NCBI RefSeq assembly: GCF_030445035.2
Contig: NC_080690.1
Span: 33,196,796-33,260,795 of the forward strand
DNA: 64,000 nt
Direction: 5' to 3'
Origin: Dasypus novemcinctus
Taxonomy: Eukaryota; Chordata; Mammalia; Cingulata; Dasypodidae
Shown: in pieces, positions 12,101 to 21,706 of the stretch
Position numbering within the stretch: position 1 is the stretch's first letter
Layout of the letters: every line of letters begins with the position of its first letter
Program-made: the position numbers and the translations under genes
The notes under the pieces: model-generated
The model's input: only the letters and a program-made list of their open reading frames with translations
What the model was told of the DNA's origin: nothing
The model's database searches: none

Positions 12101-15100
12101 TGTCCAGATGCTGAGGACAGAGACTCCGGCCACAGCTGGAGAGATGAACTCCAATTAGAGCCTGCCCAGGGTGCTGCCGGGCTGCCGGGCGGCCGGGCCA
12201 GGGCAGTGCCAGCAGGACGGGCTTCCTTCAGGAAGGATGGGACAGCACGGCGACACGCGAGGCGTGCGATCCCGCCGACGGCCCGGCCCTACCTCCTTGG
12301 GCTTCACGGTGAGCGGGCACACCTCCCGCGTCAGGTCCATGGAGCACAGGTCCCGCGAGCCGTAGCCGCTGACGCAGTAGGCGTCGTAGCCCGCGCCGAT
12401 GAGCATGGAGCAGAGCAGGGTGCTGAAGTCGAAGCAGTTGCCCTTCTGGTACTTGAGCACCGTGGTGGAGGAGTACAGGGAGGGGGGCTGCACCCGGTGC
12501 CCGGTCAGCTCGGCCGGGCCCCCAGCCCCTGCCCTCCCCACCCTCCCCCGCCCACGCGGGTGCTGGGACTGACGTGCTGGGCGGACCCCAAGCCGACTCT
12601 TAACTGTTGTTGAGTTAGGGGGCCTGCAAGGCATGGGATGAAACACAGTCGACATCTTGCCTCTAACCTGAAGGGGCTTACGGGCTTTTGAAGGGAAAAG
12701 ACCTCTGGAGAGGGGATGCTTGAGGCATGCTTCTGGGTCTGATGCGCTCTGATTCGTAATTTTGATTTTTTGACTCCCAAGTTCCCCTCACCTTCCCTGC
12801 CCCCCCCTTCCCTTCTCTTCCCTTGGTCAGTTCTCCACTGTTCACACACCCTTCCTCCACCCCCCTTCCTTTCTCAGTGAGAAGCTGCCAGCTGGTCAGA
12901 AGCACAAAGATGGGGCTGAGAGGCAGGGGCAGCTCGGCCTTCCTGCCTCCCTCCTTTCCTCGCCCCCCGAGGCAGGAAAGGGGGGCTCCGAAGAGGCGGG
13001 AGCCAGGAGACCTGAGTGCCACCCCACCAGGTGTGCTGTGTGCCCTCAGGACACAGCCTGTCTCTCTCTGGGCCTGTTTCCCTACTAGGGGGTCTCCCTG
13101 AGGGGCTCCCACCATAGGCTGAATGGGTCCAAGGCTGCAGCCTGAGAGCGACACTTACCGGCTTGAGGGGGTCGGGCAGGGGCACCATGGTGAGGAAGTC
13201 GGCGACAAACTGGGCACAGCCGTCCCAGTTGTAGAGGTCGGGGTAGGGCATCAGTGTGGGCCGGATGGTCGTGCTCACAAACTTCTGCAAAAGGAGACAC
13301 TGTGACAAGGGGGCCTGCGCAGTGGGGACCCTGTGAGAGCCAGCACCTGGTAGGGCCTTCCTCCGATCCATAGGGAAGGTGCTAGAAGCCAAGTCTCCAG
13401 ACACCGGGGTGGCAGAGCTGCTCCCTGCCCTGGTAGCCCCAGGCCCCCCTCACTGGGAGTGTTCCAGACCCAGGCAGACCCAGCTCTTACCTAAGCAAGC
13501 CCCTCGCCTCTCTGAACCTCAGTTTCTTCATCTGTAATGGGGGCAATCAGGGCCTCCATCTCAGGGCCGGTGGGGGTCAGGGAGGTGACACACAGGGCTG
13601 GCACTGGCAGCACTCGATGGGGCAGTGATGCTGAAAGCTGGGCAGGCCCCGATCACATCACTGGCACCCAGGGGACAGCACAAGCTTACGCTGGCTCTGG
13701 GCTGGAAGGGCCTTGAGAGATCCATTCCTCCAGCGCCCAGAGCACCAGGGGAGCCCGAGGCCCAGAGAGGCCTGGGGAGCTGCTTGGGGTCACCCAGCAA
13801 GTCAGAGACTGAGTGGGGAGCCCAGGTCTCCTGCCTCCCCGGCTTCCCTGTCACGGTCCTGGGAACACCATGGTCTCCTCCCCACATGTCATGCCCTCCC
13901 CTGGGCCTATAGAGGTTCTAGAATCAGTTCCTGGTTCTGAGCCAGGGGCAGTGGGTGGCCAATTGCTGTGCCCAGTCTTAGAGACCAGCCCCATCTGGGC
14001 ACGGGCAGAGAAATTAGACTAAGTCGACTGGGAAGGGCCCCAGAACTAGAGCATGGGCTTCGTTCCTGCCAGCCCTGTGACCCAGGCCACATCCCCGCAT
14101 CTCTGGGCATGAGTTTTCCCACATGCAGATGGAATGGCATGGAATTAACCCCAAAGTTGCAAAACAATAGCCCATAAACTGACAGAGACCCACAGACCTG
14201 TCTCGCTTGGTCCACATGATGATTTTTTTTAAAAAATTGTATTAGCTGCTGGAATTTAAAAGTTGGAGATTCCCATAAAATTCCTACACCCCTCTTCTTT
14301 TGATTGGGGCACCCTGTGCCTGCATTTCCTCTGCAGCCCCCCAGAGCTGAGTCCACTGGGGCCAGCTGGCATTTGAGTTTGTGCCACCCCTGGAGCAGAA
14401 GCCGGGTGAGGCCCCACCTGGCTCTGGCCCCCCGGAAGGTCTGTGCCCTGGCTGCCCCCTCTGCCCCCCACCCCTGCCCTCCACCTTCTGGCCTTACAGG
14501 CACTCCACACTCGTTCAGCGGGTACAGGATGAGGGGCACGCGGTCTGGGCACAGATGGCTGTACTGGCGGGAGAAGTTGTCTGCCACCTGCAGCAGGTGT
14601 TCCTCCTTGGGCGTGTTGATTTTGTAGGACAGGGGCAGCTCGGAGATGTCGATGGTGTCCTTGGCAAAGGCCCTGTGCCCGGGACAGGCGTGGTGTTAGT
14701 CCATGACGCCGGGCCCCGAGCTGCAGAGAGCTCTACCGCTTCCTCATGTAGTCCTACCCGGGGTGCAGGTGTCATCGTTACCATCCTCACTTTTAAACAG
14801 ACAGGAGAGCTGAGGCACAGACAGGTTAAATGACTTGGCCAAGGTCATGCAGCTACTGAGGAGCCACGGAGACTCATGCCAGGCCATCTGGAAGCAGAGC
14901 CCTCACCCTAAACCCGCTCCTCCCCTGGCCGGGACTCGCCTCCCAGCACAGGCTCGCCCAGCCCTGCTCTGACCCTCGCCAGGGCTGCTGAGCCCACAGC
15001 CCCACCCCGGCACTCACAGGGGCTCCTCGGGCATGGTGATCTTGACCTCCGACAACTTCTGCTCCAGGTCTCTGAGCATATCCTTCGGCAGGACGGTTTC

Positions 15101-15225
15101 CTGCTTCAGCGCCTCAAAGGGCCTCGAGGACCTCTCAGCCCTCTCGGCCCGCTCGGCGGCCTCCTGCCTCTCGGCCTCCTCCTCCTCCTCCACTTTCTCC
15201 TTCAGGACCTCCATGCTGGCGCGTC
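1..15225 (-). CDS. DRC7: DRC7 (CCDC135), nexin-dynein regulatory complex subunit 7, 5' part of gene
   Basis: Coding exons in transcript order: 15018-15214, 14498-14672, 13159-13284, 12293-12487, 10581-10739, 9500-9718, 3109-3237, 1108-1180, 325-453, 1-117. They join in frame into about 506 residues and the gene continues beyond the left edge; the human protein is roughly 870 residues. DRC7 belongs to the nexin-dynein regulatory complex, which links outer doublet microtubules and controls dynein in motile cilia and sperm tails. The start is the ATG at 15214, giving MEVLKEKVEEEEEAER, an acidic coiled-coil start like the human one. A transglutaminase/peptidase-like core is visible: KGNCFDFSTLLCSML around residues 181-195, with the Cys near 184, and GLRVHCWVLVLSG near 296-308. 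A charged coiled-coil stretch lies near residues 232-290. No frameshift or stop was seen. Identification rests on near-identity to the human protein over every exon. Confidence 0.95.
325..453 (-). CDS. DRC7: DRC7 coding exon
   Basis: 129 nt, entered and left in phase 1, with donor gtgagg at 324-319. It encodes AFETRCPSGKKVIQYKRAK and KWAPYLNSNGL, a block nearly identical to human DRC7. Confidence 0.93.
1108..1180 (-). CDS. DRC7: DRC7 coding exon
   Basis: 73 nt, entering in phase 0 and leaving in phase 1. Encodes GKEDEEKSFDMPPSWVEQ and IEISPE. Donor gtattt, acceptor gacag. Confidence 0.92.
1704..1717 (+). promoter_or_regulatory. RFX X-box-like palindrome in a DRC7 intron
   Basis: GTTACCATGGAAAC fits the X-box consensus RYYNYYATRRNRAC at every position. 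It lies in the intron between the exons at 1108-1180 and 3109-3237. Function is inferred from the motif alone. Confidence 0.45.
2023..2043 (+). promoter_or_regulatory. Candidate CTCF binding site
   Basis: The core CCAGCAGGGGGCGTC (2028-2042) is close to the vertebrate CTCF motif CCACCAGGGGGCGCT. It sits in a DRC7 intron and no other match of this quality was noticed in the window. Occupancy cannot be judged from sequence. Confidence 0.5.
2205..2450 (+). repeat. MIR-type tRNA-derived SINE
   Basis: Contains the family's recognisable order: 'gggttcagatcccagctct', 'agctgtgtaac', 'gttaacctctctg', then the L2-like end 'aaagcacctgcaacagtacctgg'. Diverged, intronic, sense on the plus strand. Confidence 0.8.
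2564..2635. repeat. Perfect 36-bp tandem duplication
   Basis: The 36-mer at 2564-2599 is repeated without a mismatch at 2600-2635 (unit begins cggagcacagcttcctcc). Zero divergence suggests a recent slippage event or a variable site in the DRC7 intron. Confidence 0.9.
3109..3237 (-). CDS. DRC7: DRC7 coding exon
   Basis: 129 nt, phase 0 at both ends. Encodes DLIFDLGDPVRWEHLLLG, then an acidic run (LTEEEEEGTNEEDDMENL) that matches the human acidic linker. Confidence 0.93.
4005..4190. repeat. Purine-rich tract followed by a DAS-type SINE tail
   Basis: 4011-4160 is almost pure A/G with GGGA and GGAGG runs. It ends in 'aaacaaataaatctttaaaa', the same tail that ends full DAS elements elsewhere in the window, so the right end is probably a 5'-truncated SINE. 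Confidence 0.5.
4195..4880 (+). mobile_element. Old L1 3' fragment
   Basis: Decayed L1 ORF2 end and 3' UTR: 'atggacaaaggatggaag', 'agctggtgggaatatagat' and 'acccagcagttctaatct' are the usual landmark phrases in their usual order. Many substitutions and no open frame. Confidence 0.7.
5030..5115 (-). mobile_element. Antisense L1 3' UTR fragment
   Basis: 'tcatcagttgatggactttt' and 'aatgatgctgctataaac' are reverse complements of the L1 3' UTR phrase about counting and testing by a small sample of bases shared with the sense copies nearby. Confidence 0.6.
5236..5440 (+). mobile_element. Dimeric tRNA-derived SINE (DAS-II-like)
   Basis: Two tRNA-like heads in tandem: the first holds 'gtggctcaagcagttgagc' and 'gggttcagttcccgatgcc', the second 'atgtggctcagtgattgaat' and 'gggttcaacccccagcccc'. 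Flanked by a near-perfect 14-bp target duplication (aaaaagcatatgga 5222-5235; aaaaagcatgtgga 5441-5454). Confidence 0.85.
5590..7318 (+). mobile_element. L1 ORF2-to-3'UTR fragment, interrupted by a SINE
   Basis: Begins in mid ORF2 ('ggagtggctatattaatagc'), jumps by an internal deletion near 5830 to the ORF2 C-terminal part ('actctcatacactgctggtg', 'tctacttctagatatctaac') and ends in the 3' UTR ('gatgaatggataagcaaatt'). A DAS element splits it at 6541-6869. No intact frame. Confidence 0.8.
6541..6869 (+). mobile_element. Dimeric DAS-type SINE inside an L1
   Basis: Two tRNA-like modules ('gtggcccaagtggttgggt', 'gtggatcaagctactgggt') separated by a CAAG/GATG-rich linker, with an A-rich tail. 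The 14-bp target duplication aaagacttatgcat (6527-6540; 6870-6883) is perfect. Confidence 0.87.
7434..7542 (+). pseudogene. U6 snRNA retropseudogene
   Basis: Full-length, diverged U6: starts gtgcttgctttggcaacaca, keeps 'gatacagggaagattagca' and 'aaggatgacacacaaattca' and ends 'ttccatatttt', then runs into an A-rich tail. It differs from the canonical RNA by an A-run expansion after 'catatacta' and by a changed block near the Cys/G-rich middle ('cattgccctgcataagg'). The A tail and the position in L1 ORF2 sequence point to LINE-mediated retroposition, so it is not expected to be a working gene. Confidence 0.92.
7887..8295 (+). mobile_element. Full-length DAS-III-type SINE
   Basis: tRNA-like head with A box 'tggcccagtggttagg' and B box 'ggttcaaaccc', a GC-rich body ('gcgcaaggagtgccgtgct', 'gagagccgcccagcgcaaaa') and the tail 'aaataaataaatcttt'. 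A 14-bp target duplication aattatattaatag flanks it (7873-7886; 8296-8309). Confidence 0.92.
9181..9499. other. DRC7 intron, no recognised repeat
   Basis: Sequence between the L1 remnant and the exon at 9500. I see no gene or clear repeat in it. Confidence 0.5.
9500..9718 (-). CDS. DRC7: DRC7 coding exon with the His-containing motif
   Basis: 219 nt, phase 0 at both ends. Encodes DPLHGLRVHCWVLVLSGKRE, then HFLGIESLWNHRNYWVNMQD and CWNCCK. The donor is AAG|gtgctg, weaker than usual. Confidence 0.94.
10141..10265. repeat. GGAT/GAAGG simple repeat
   Basis: Low-complexity run of GATGG, GGAAG and GAGAG units in a DRC7 intron. Confidence 0.7.
10581..10739 (-). CDS. DRC7: DRC7 coding exon, coiled-coil segment
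   Basis: 159 nt, phase 0 at both ends. Encodes TVEEEEKVPPKKYAIKPPKD, then a highly charged helix (FEQEQEIKRQEAIKAEEER) ending EERLM before donor gtgggt. Confidence 0.93.
10830..10930 (+). repeat. MIR fragment
   Basis: 'ctgtgaccttgggcaagtcc' followed by 'tcatctgtaaaatgggctga' is the central MIR block, sense orientation. Confidence 0.65.
12293..12487 (-). CDS. DRC7: DRC7 coding exon with the Cys-containing core motif
   Basis: 195 nt, phase 0 at both ends. Encodes SLYSSTTVLKYQKGNCFDF and LLCSMLIGAGYDAYCVSGYG, the transglutaminase-like core of the family, and ends REVCPLTVKPKE. Confidence 0.95.
13159..13284 (-). CDS. DRC7: DRC7 coding exon
   Basis: 126 nt, phase 0 at both ends. Encodes KFVSTTIRPTLMPYPDLYNW and DFLTMVPLPDPLKP. 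Acceptor ttttgcag, donor gtaagt. Confidence 0.95.
14498..14672 (-). CDS. DRC7: DRC7 coding exon
   Basis: 175 nt, entering in phase 2 and ending in phase 0. Encodes DTIDISELPLSYKINTPKEE and ADNFSRQYSHLCPDRVPLIL. Donor gtaagg. Confidence 0.95.
15018..15225 (-). CDS. DRC7: DRC7 first coding exon
   Basis: The ATG is at 15214; about 11 nt of 5' UTR (15215-15225) follow a probable gtgcag acceptor. Encodes MEVLKEKVEEEEEAER and ends MPEEPL before donor gtgagt, phase 2. The repeated GAG/AERAERAER stretch matches the human N-terminus. Confidence 0.9.
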
Positions 15226-16439
15226 CTGCACTGTCTGGAGGTGGTGTGCGTCTGCTGGGGAGGTAGCGATGTGCTCAGCATGGCTGCCAGGCCAGGAAGG
15301 AGCCCCCAAGACCCTTCACATGTCCCAGGAGGCCTGGGAGATGGCTGAGGTGACTCAGGGCACACGGGGACCAAGTGATTCCATCTTAAACCTCCTTTCC
15401 GTCCAGGAGTCTCCATTGTTGCTAGTGTGTCTGCGGCACCTTTCCCACACTTGCACCTCTCCTTTAAAGCAGAGAGAAAGTAGGCCTGGGGTTGGGGATC
15501 TTTGTCAGGGCAGGAATAGGCAGCCGAGACTGCCTAATTGATTTGCTTTTCATATATGTATTTGGTGGACAGTTACCTTCCTTTATGGCAAGCGATGCTA
15601 ATGCTGTAGGGATTACTGTAGCAGAATAAAGTTTTAGGTATATTTATTAAGTCTAGTGAGTGAATTGGCTTAAAGAAAATGATTCATAACAGTAAGGTGA
15701 TACATACTATGACAACAGAAAAGGAAGGTGGCAGGTGAATATCTCAACTCACCAAATTTGGAACTGAGGCACAGAGAGGGCAAGGGCAGGGCCTCCACCA
15801 AGGCCCCTGGACAAGTTGCATTGTGCAAAGGACAATGTGTGCTCTTCCGGTCAAGCCCTGGGCCAGCCCCAAGACCAGGCGCCATTCTGTGGGCCACTCA
15901 AGGTACCATCTGCGTCATGTGCCCTAGGGAAGGCCTTGCCTGCGGTCACCGAGCAAAGCCTCACTGCGCCAGGCTGCCAGTCGGTTACCCAGATATCTGC
16001 TCCCCCTTCCTCCATATTGGAGAACCCCAATTTTGTTTGGGACAGCAGTGTGTCTGTCCAGTTTGAAATGCTGGACTTCCCAGACTCCCCTGCAGCTAGG
16101 GATGGCCCTGTCATGCGACCAGATCGCTAGAGGTAGATCTAAGGCCAGAACCCACAGCAGTACTTTAATTCTGTATCCCCTACACCAGCTGCCTCTTCAG
16201 CTACAGCCAATTTGGGGGGTGGAGGGCAGTGCTGCCTCAAATACCCCTGCACCCTCCCCAGAGACCCTATGACCCTACTTCTTCTCCACCCGGCCCTCCC
16301 CACAAGCCCTTCCCGGCAGCCTGCCCAGCAGCAGCCTTTTCCCCCACAGTAGGCAGCTGCCCACGCTGCGCACAAGCGCACACGCACGCACGCTATTCTG
16401 AAAACATCCACAGAAAGGAAAGATCAGGGTGAGCGGCGC

Positions 16440-16660
16440 CCTTTCCACCCCCACCCCCCCAAGCCAAGCAGTGCCCAGCCACCCCTAGTTCCCCACTCCC
16501 TCCTCACCCCTCCGAGGACAGCGTGCGCTGTTAGACCGTCTCCATGGGAACGGCTTCCGGAAGCTGAGGGCGGGTCCTGGGAGAGGAGGCTTCTGGGAAA
16601 TGTAGTCTCTTCTGACCGCCCAGGTGCGGACCCTGAAGGCTCGCCGCTGCGGAGCTCGCT
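16440..16660 (-). promoter_or_regulatory. DRC7: Probable DRC7 core promoter and 5' end
   Basis: A GC-rich patch with no TATA box. Besides the X-box it holds a GC box GGGCGGG (16567-16573) and 'tctgggaaatgtagtc' (16592-16606), an SBS/ZNF143-like ACTACATTTCCC site read on the minus strand. Strand and start site are inferred from the position upstream of DRC7; a second gene starting rightwards from here was not found. Confidence 0.6.
16538..16551 (+). promoter_or_regulatory. RFX X-box in the DRC7 promoter
   Basis: GTCTCCATGGGAAC fits RYYNYYATRRNRAC at all positions. It lies 1.3 kb upstream of the DRC7 start codon, in the GC-rich block where the first non-coding exon would be expected. RFX2/RFX3 acting with FOXJ1 drive motile-cilia genes, which suits DRC7. 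Confidence 0.75.
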
Positions 16661-17185
16661 GTACCAGCTCGCGGGTTTACAGGAAATTTCGCCACTATTG
16701 AAGTAAAGATATAAAAGCTTACAAGTATCATAAATAATTTATATATTAAAACAAAAGGTAATATATACTCAAAACTCATCACTTTCTAATTATTTTACTC
16801 TGTGTTATTATTATGCCCTTGAGGCTATTTATGCTTATTGGATGTGTACCGTGGAGGTGCTACGTAAGGGTGTGTGGCACTTGCCGCGCTTCCCGGCTTC
16901 TGTTCAGTGAGGTCACATTGGTGGGTTAAAATCGGCCAGGGCGGAAATATTTACAGCACGGAAATTAGCAAATGCTGCTCACCGGGGCTTCGTGCCAGCT
17001 AGCCTGTGGTTTAATATCGACCAGGCCTCTGACCCGCTGCCCGGAAACCAGCGTGGGTCCCGGGGAGGCTGCACGTCATGGTGGGCAGAGCCAGGTAGCC
17101 TGATCGTGTCCAGGGTTCAAGTCCAGGCTGGGCCACTCATTCAGTAAACAACCTTGGAGGACAGGGTCAATTTCTTTTTGAGGCC
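16661..17185. other. Intergenic, mostly unassigned
   Basis: AT-rich sequence upstream of DRC7, then a short diverged tRNA-SINE-like piece near 17095-17150 ('agggttcaagtccaggctgg'). No gene seen. Confidence 0.4.
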
Positions 17186-17189
17186 CACG

Positions 17190-17705
17190 AAAATGTCTTA
17201 GTTGTAATTTCTTAGGTTACATGAATGGGCAAGGGCCTGGAGGCAACTTGTTCACTGGTGTCCAAAGCCAAGGCCAACTTACCTATACATGACTGAAGTC
17301 AAAGCTAGCTTGTCTGTACAGTTTGAAATCGCCCATACATGCCTAAAACAAGGTTAACTGTGAGACAGCTATCTGAGGTCCTCCAAGTTTGCACATTTGC
17401 TACGATGTTCTGATTCTCTGAACCTGGGTCTTGATTTCCCCCAAGCTAAGACTTTTGTCGGGGGTAAATTCGTTCTGTAAGTTAGCACTCCATCCCCTCA
17501 GAAGGCTTGCTTTTCTTACTGCACTTCCTTACCCAATCATGGTTTTCTTTGTGTAACCTCACTGCATTTACCCTATAAGTGGCCTCTTAGGGTAAAACGG
17601 AGCACTTTTTTTTCAGCATGGAGCAATGCTTACTTTGCAAATGGCCTCCCTTTGTAAATAAACACTCTTTTCCAAATGCTTGATATTTGTCTTTTATTCG
17701 ACACT
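17190..17705 (+). mobile_element. Solo LTR of an endogenous retrovirus (ERV1-like)
   Basis: Has the layout of a gamma-type LTR: a TG-start candidate near 17193, CCAATCA (17534-17540), a TATA-like 'ccctataagtggcctc' (17571-17586), AATAAA (17658-17663) and an end near 'ttattcgaca'. No coding region follows. I found no convincing target duplication, so the borders are approximate. Confidence 0.55.
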
Positions 17706-18229
17706 TGTAAAATCAGAAGAAAAAATGAATAGAATAAGAATAAATAGATAATCATGGGGCCACCCTGGATTATATTCATCTTTACACCAGGGCAGACAGT
17801 GTACTTTTTACTGGTTTGGTTTTGCTTTGTTTTAATGGAGAAAGGGGTCCATGAGGCAAAAGTGCCTGAGGGCCCACGGAAGTCATAATTGGCCCTGTGG
17901 GGAGCCTGAGAGGTACTGCAGATGTCCTGACATGGTCATACAGTTGCTGTTACTCATGGAAATTTGGGAGGCCTCTCAATGCTCAGTAATGGAAAAGTGA
18001 TTTGTCTCTGGTTGGGATATTATACAGTCTTGAGAAACGAAGTGTGAGGTATAAATCAGACCGGGACAAAGCTCACGTGAGGCATGATGGTCAGCCTTGC
18101 ACCATCCCGAGTGCCTGGGTGGGATCTGTGTGGGGCAGGTAGGAAGGGAATAGGCTAAAGGGAAGCAGGTGGGTGGGAGGCTGGTAGAATGGGAGACAGG
18201 CTTCATTTCCCATTTTTCCTGTGCAAAAC

Positions 18230-19730
18230 CTCGTGCCTTTTCCGTGTTTATTTACTCCCTTTTCTCCCTATGCCCACGCCCATTGCCTGCCTCCCATAGG
18301 CAACCAAGTGGATGCATATTCTTTTCCAAGATGTGTATTGTTTTGAGTGCTGGGGTTTTCCATTTATGCAGATGATACTGTATGATGTTTCTCCTGTGTT
18401 TTAACACCATCCGTCCACGTAGCCGTGTGCACGCTGCTGCACACTCCTCAGTGAGGGTCCACACATCCCACATCTCCGCTCACCCAGTGATGGACACCCG
18501 GGCTTGCCACCAACTCCCGTCCGCCACAAACAATGCCATCCACATCGTCGGCTGTGGACCTTCTGCACCCTGTCAGGGTGTTTCTTTGGGGTGAAAAGTC
18601 AGGTGGCAGTGGAGTGGGCATAGCTCAGTGGTTGAGTGCCAGCTTTGCATGTATGAGGTCCCAGGTTCAATCCCCAGTACCTCCTAAAAGAAGAAAAAAA
18701 AGGCAGGGACAGGATTGTTGGGTCAGAGGTAGCAGCAAGGTTTTCTCCAGGCAACATTAGGGATCCTGGACACCCTTGTCCCTGCCAGCAATTGTGATTA
18801 TCTAGCTTTCTCCTGTTTGCCAGCTTAATAGGGGAACTGTGAGACCTCACTGCCACGTAAATGTGCATTTCTCCAATGACTGGTGATTTTAAGGGTATCT
18901 TTATGTGCCAACTTGTCAGGTGTGTCCTCTTCTGAAATTGCCGGTTAAAACCTCTGCCCACTTTTCCCTGTTGGGGAAATGTCCTCGCGTTGCTTTGCAG
19001 GGCTTCCAGGTATTAATCTCTGCTTTTAGGTGTTGCTAAAATCACCTCGCATTCTGTCACAGGTGTGCTCACTTAATGGAGCAGAAAGTCTTTATTTGGA
19101 AGTAGTCGCATTTAAAAATGTTTGACCAGATGTTTTGTGCTTTTGAGTTTCTGTTTAAGAAGTCTTCATCACCCCTTGGTCACAAAGATATTCTCCTATA
19201 TTAATTTATAGTTTTGTCTTCCCATTTAAACCTTTAATCTGCCTGAGGTTTGTATGAAGGATTAGTAGGGGTCCTCTTTAATTTCTCTCCAAATAATGAT
19301 TTGATTTTCCAACACCATCCTCCAGACCATCCCTCCCTTCTGGGCAGGGTCACCCTTGTCGTGTATTAAGTCCCCAGGTGAACGTGGGTCTGTGCTGAGC
19401 TCTTCATTCTGTTCCACTGAACTTCTTGCCTATCCCTGCACAGACACTGTGTTGGATTTACCACGATGGCCTTGCAGTGTCTTCATATCTGGAAGTCAAA
19501 TCTTTTTTCTATGCCCTTTTTTCTTTAAGGTTGACTTAGCTGTAAGAGGACTTTATTTCTCCATGTAAATTTCGCAAGAATCTTTAAAAAATGAAATCAA
19601 CTAGAATCTTTATTGGGATTGTATTAATAGATTCGTTTGTGAATAATTTACATCTTTCCATATTAGGTTGTCCATCTGAGAGCTTAGAGCAAGTAGGTCT
19701 TTTCTGTTCTGTATATTTGTTATATTACAA
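18230..19730 (-). mobile_element. Old antisense L1 fragments with one short tRNA-type SINE
   Basis: AT-rich, decayed sequence whose phrases ('cattctgttccactgaactt', 'ggccttgcagtgtcttcata') are reverse complements of L1 sequence. No frame remains open. Confidence 0.6.
18610..18703 (+). mobile_element. Short monomeric tRNA-headed SINE
   Basis: 'catagctcagtggttgagtg' (A-box part) and 'aggttcaatccccagtacct' (B-box part), followed directly by an A-rich tail. It is a single tRNA-like module lacking the DAS-III body. Confidence 0.75.
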
Positions 19731-21680
19731 TGAAAATTTTAAAATACTGCAAATGAAGAAATTTGGGCAGAGCAGAGAGAACCAGGCAGGAAACTATGGT
19801 GGTGACCAAGACAAAACTCTGGCATAGTCACATCCCATGAGGCCAGGTGGGCCAGGCCAGTGCAGCACCTGGCAGCCAGTACTGAGGAGTTTGCTTGAGA
19901 CAAGTTGCAGAGGCAGAATTTGGACCAGGCAGCTGGCCTCAGGGTCCCGGCCCTCAAGCTTGGGGCAGTCCCACCTCTAGGTTGCTTTTGTTATCGTTCA
20001 ATGACGGCAGGGCCCTGTCCATCCACATCCGGTGTATTTTTGCCATAGCCTCTCTTGGATTTAGCACAGAGCTCAGCCTGGCACTAGGAGGCCCTGTCTG
20101 CAGTGACCTCAGGCAATGAGGAACCCCAGCCCCTAAGCCCTGCCTGGCCCTGGGGTGCAGAGCTAGCCGGAAAAGGTGAGCGTGCCAACCTTAGCCACAC
20201 CTCTCCATCTGCCCTCTCCATCTGTGCTAGGGGAACCCGCTGCTCAGTGCTTGTGTTTTCATTGGTGCCACATCCCACTGAGCTTGTCTGGGAGAGCCTA
20301 GGGTGTCCCTTGAAGCTCAAGGGCCAGGGGCAACCGGATAATTCTTGAACTCAGGGAATGCTCTGGGAGGAGGAGTCAGCCACCCAGGAGGACCCAGTCC
20401 CAGCTTCAGTCCAGCTTGCAGGGTGGCCTAGGGCAGGGGGCTGGCCACACTGTCCCATTTCCTCGTCCCCATGCAGGCCAGCCCACTTGGCAGAGTGGTA
20501 GAGAGAATCAGGACCACAACGTTCATCTCTACTCCCCTACTTATTTATTTAAGCCATTTTATTCACACACCATACAGTCCCTCCAACGCGGCAATCAATG
20601 TACATGCCTCTTATTTTAGAGTCACGATGTGCTTTATGCAAAGTTTCCTCCTGATTTTCCTTTAAATGGAAACGTGCTCCAGACGAGCTCCTGCCGAGTC
20701 AGTGCCAGGGAATTAACTTTTGTCACCTCACTTAATGCTTCTAAGAATCCTGAGAGATGAGGAGGCCTATGACCCTCAGTTAACCCAAGGGGAAATCAAG
20801 GCACAGAGAAGTGAGGTGACATCCCCGGGGTCACATGGCTCCTAAGTAGCAGGGCCAGGATTTGAACCCATGCCTGCCAGACGCTGGAGCAGCTATTCTT
20901 TCTGGGCACAGGCCACTGACTCAGATCCTGCGGGGCCAGGGGAGCCAGGGCCCTCAGCATGTGAAACAGATGTCTGTGACGATAAGCCCTCAAACCTACC
21001 AAACTTGTCCACAAAAACTGATAATGTGGCTCAACTGATGCAATGCCCACACCTCAGAATTTCCCTTCTAGGAACACAGCGGCTTGCACAAAGCGAGAGG
21101 CCCTGCCTTCCTGTCGGTTGTCCATTTGCAGGTGGGAGGAGGGAGAAGCAAGAGATTCTGGGAGTGCCGCTCACCCCAGTCCTACAGCAGCCCCCGGCGT
21201 GTGGAAGCGGGAGGCAGGCTGGCGACCCACAGCCTCTGAGGCTGTGGACATAAGTCTGGTAATAATAATAACTTCTCACCCGAGGAAGGGGCTTGGCAGT
21301 CCACAAAGCACATTGGAAAGGTAGAGCCTTGGGTAGGGAGAGTGAGATTTCCCGTGGCGCTTAGTAAGCTAAGGCTTGGGGTGGGGGGCGTGGAGCCTGA
21401 GCCTTGGGGTGGGGGGCCAGGGAGGACCACTGCCCGCCCTCACCCCCAGTTGGGACACACCAAGGAACAGCTGCCTCTGTGCATCTGTCTGTTTTCTCTC
21501 CTGTCAGCCTGTCTGTTAATTCTCTCTGCCACGAGCTTTAGGGCCTCTGTCCCTTCTTGTGTTCTGCGGAGCAAATCAGCAGATGATTGCCAGGCACCTG
21601 CAAGTGGCACACCCAACCTGGGTCTGGCCAGAGACACTCCTTTGGCTCAGGACCCTGTCAGGCAGGAGCCAAACTCGCCC
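19731..21680. other. Intergenic between the DRC7 5' end and the ADGRG3 3' end
   Basis: Unique-looking sequence with an L1-like patch near 20535-20660 and an antisense MIR at 20740-20885. No gene recognised. Confidence 0.5.
20740..20885 (-). repeat. MIR, antisense
   Basis: 'atcaaggcacagagaagtga' then 'gggtcacatggctcctaagt' and 'ggatttgaacccatgcctgc' is the reverse-complement MIR core and head. Confidence 0.75.
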
Positions 21681-21700
21681 ATTCATTCAGGCCACAAAGA

Positions 21701-21706
21701 TTTATT
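21701..21706 (-). terminator. ADGRG3: ADGRG3 polyadenylation signal
   Basis: TTTATT on the plus strand reads AATAAA on the minus strand, about 720 nt downstream of the ADGRG3 stop codon. It is the only canonical signal I noticed between 21.3 and 22.4 kb, so the 3' UTR is taken as about 21685-22423. Confidence 0.7.

Noticed and set aside
13020-13040. Second CTCF site (ccaccaggtgtgctg)
   Set aside because: It loses the central GGGGG/GC core positions of the motif.
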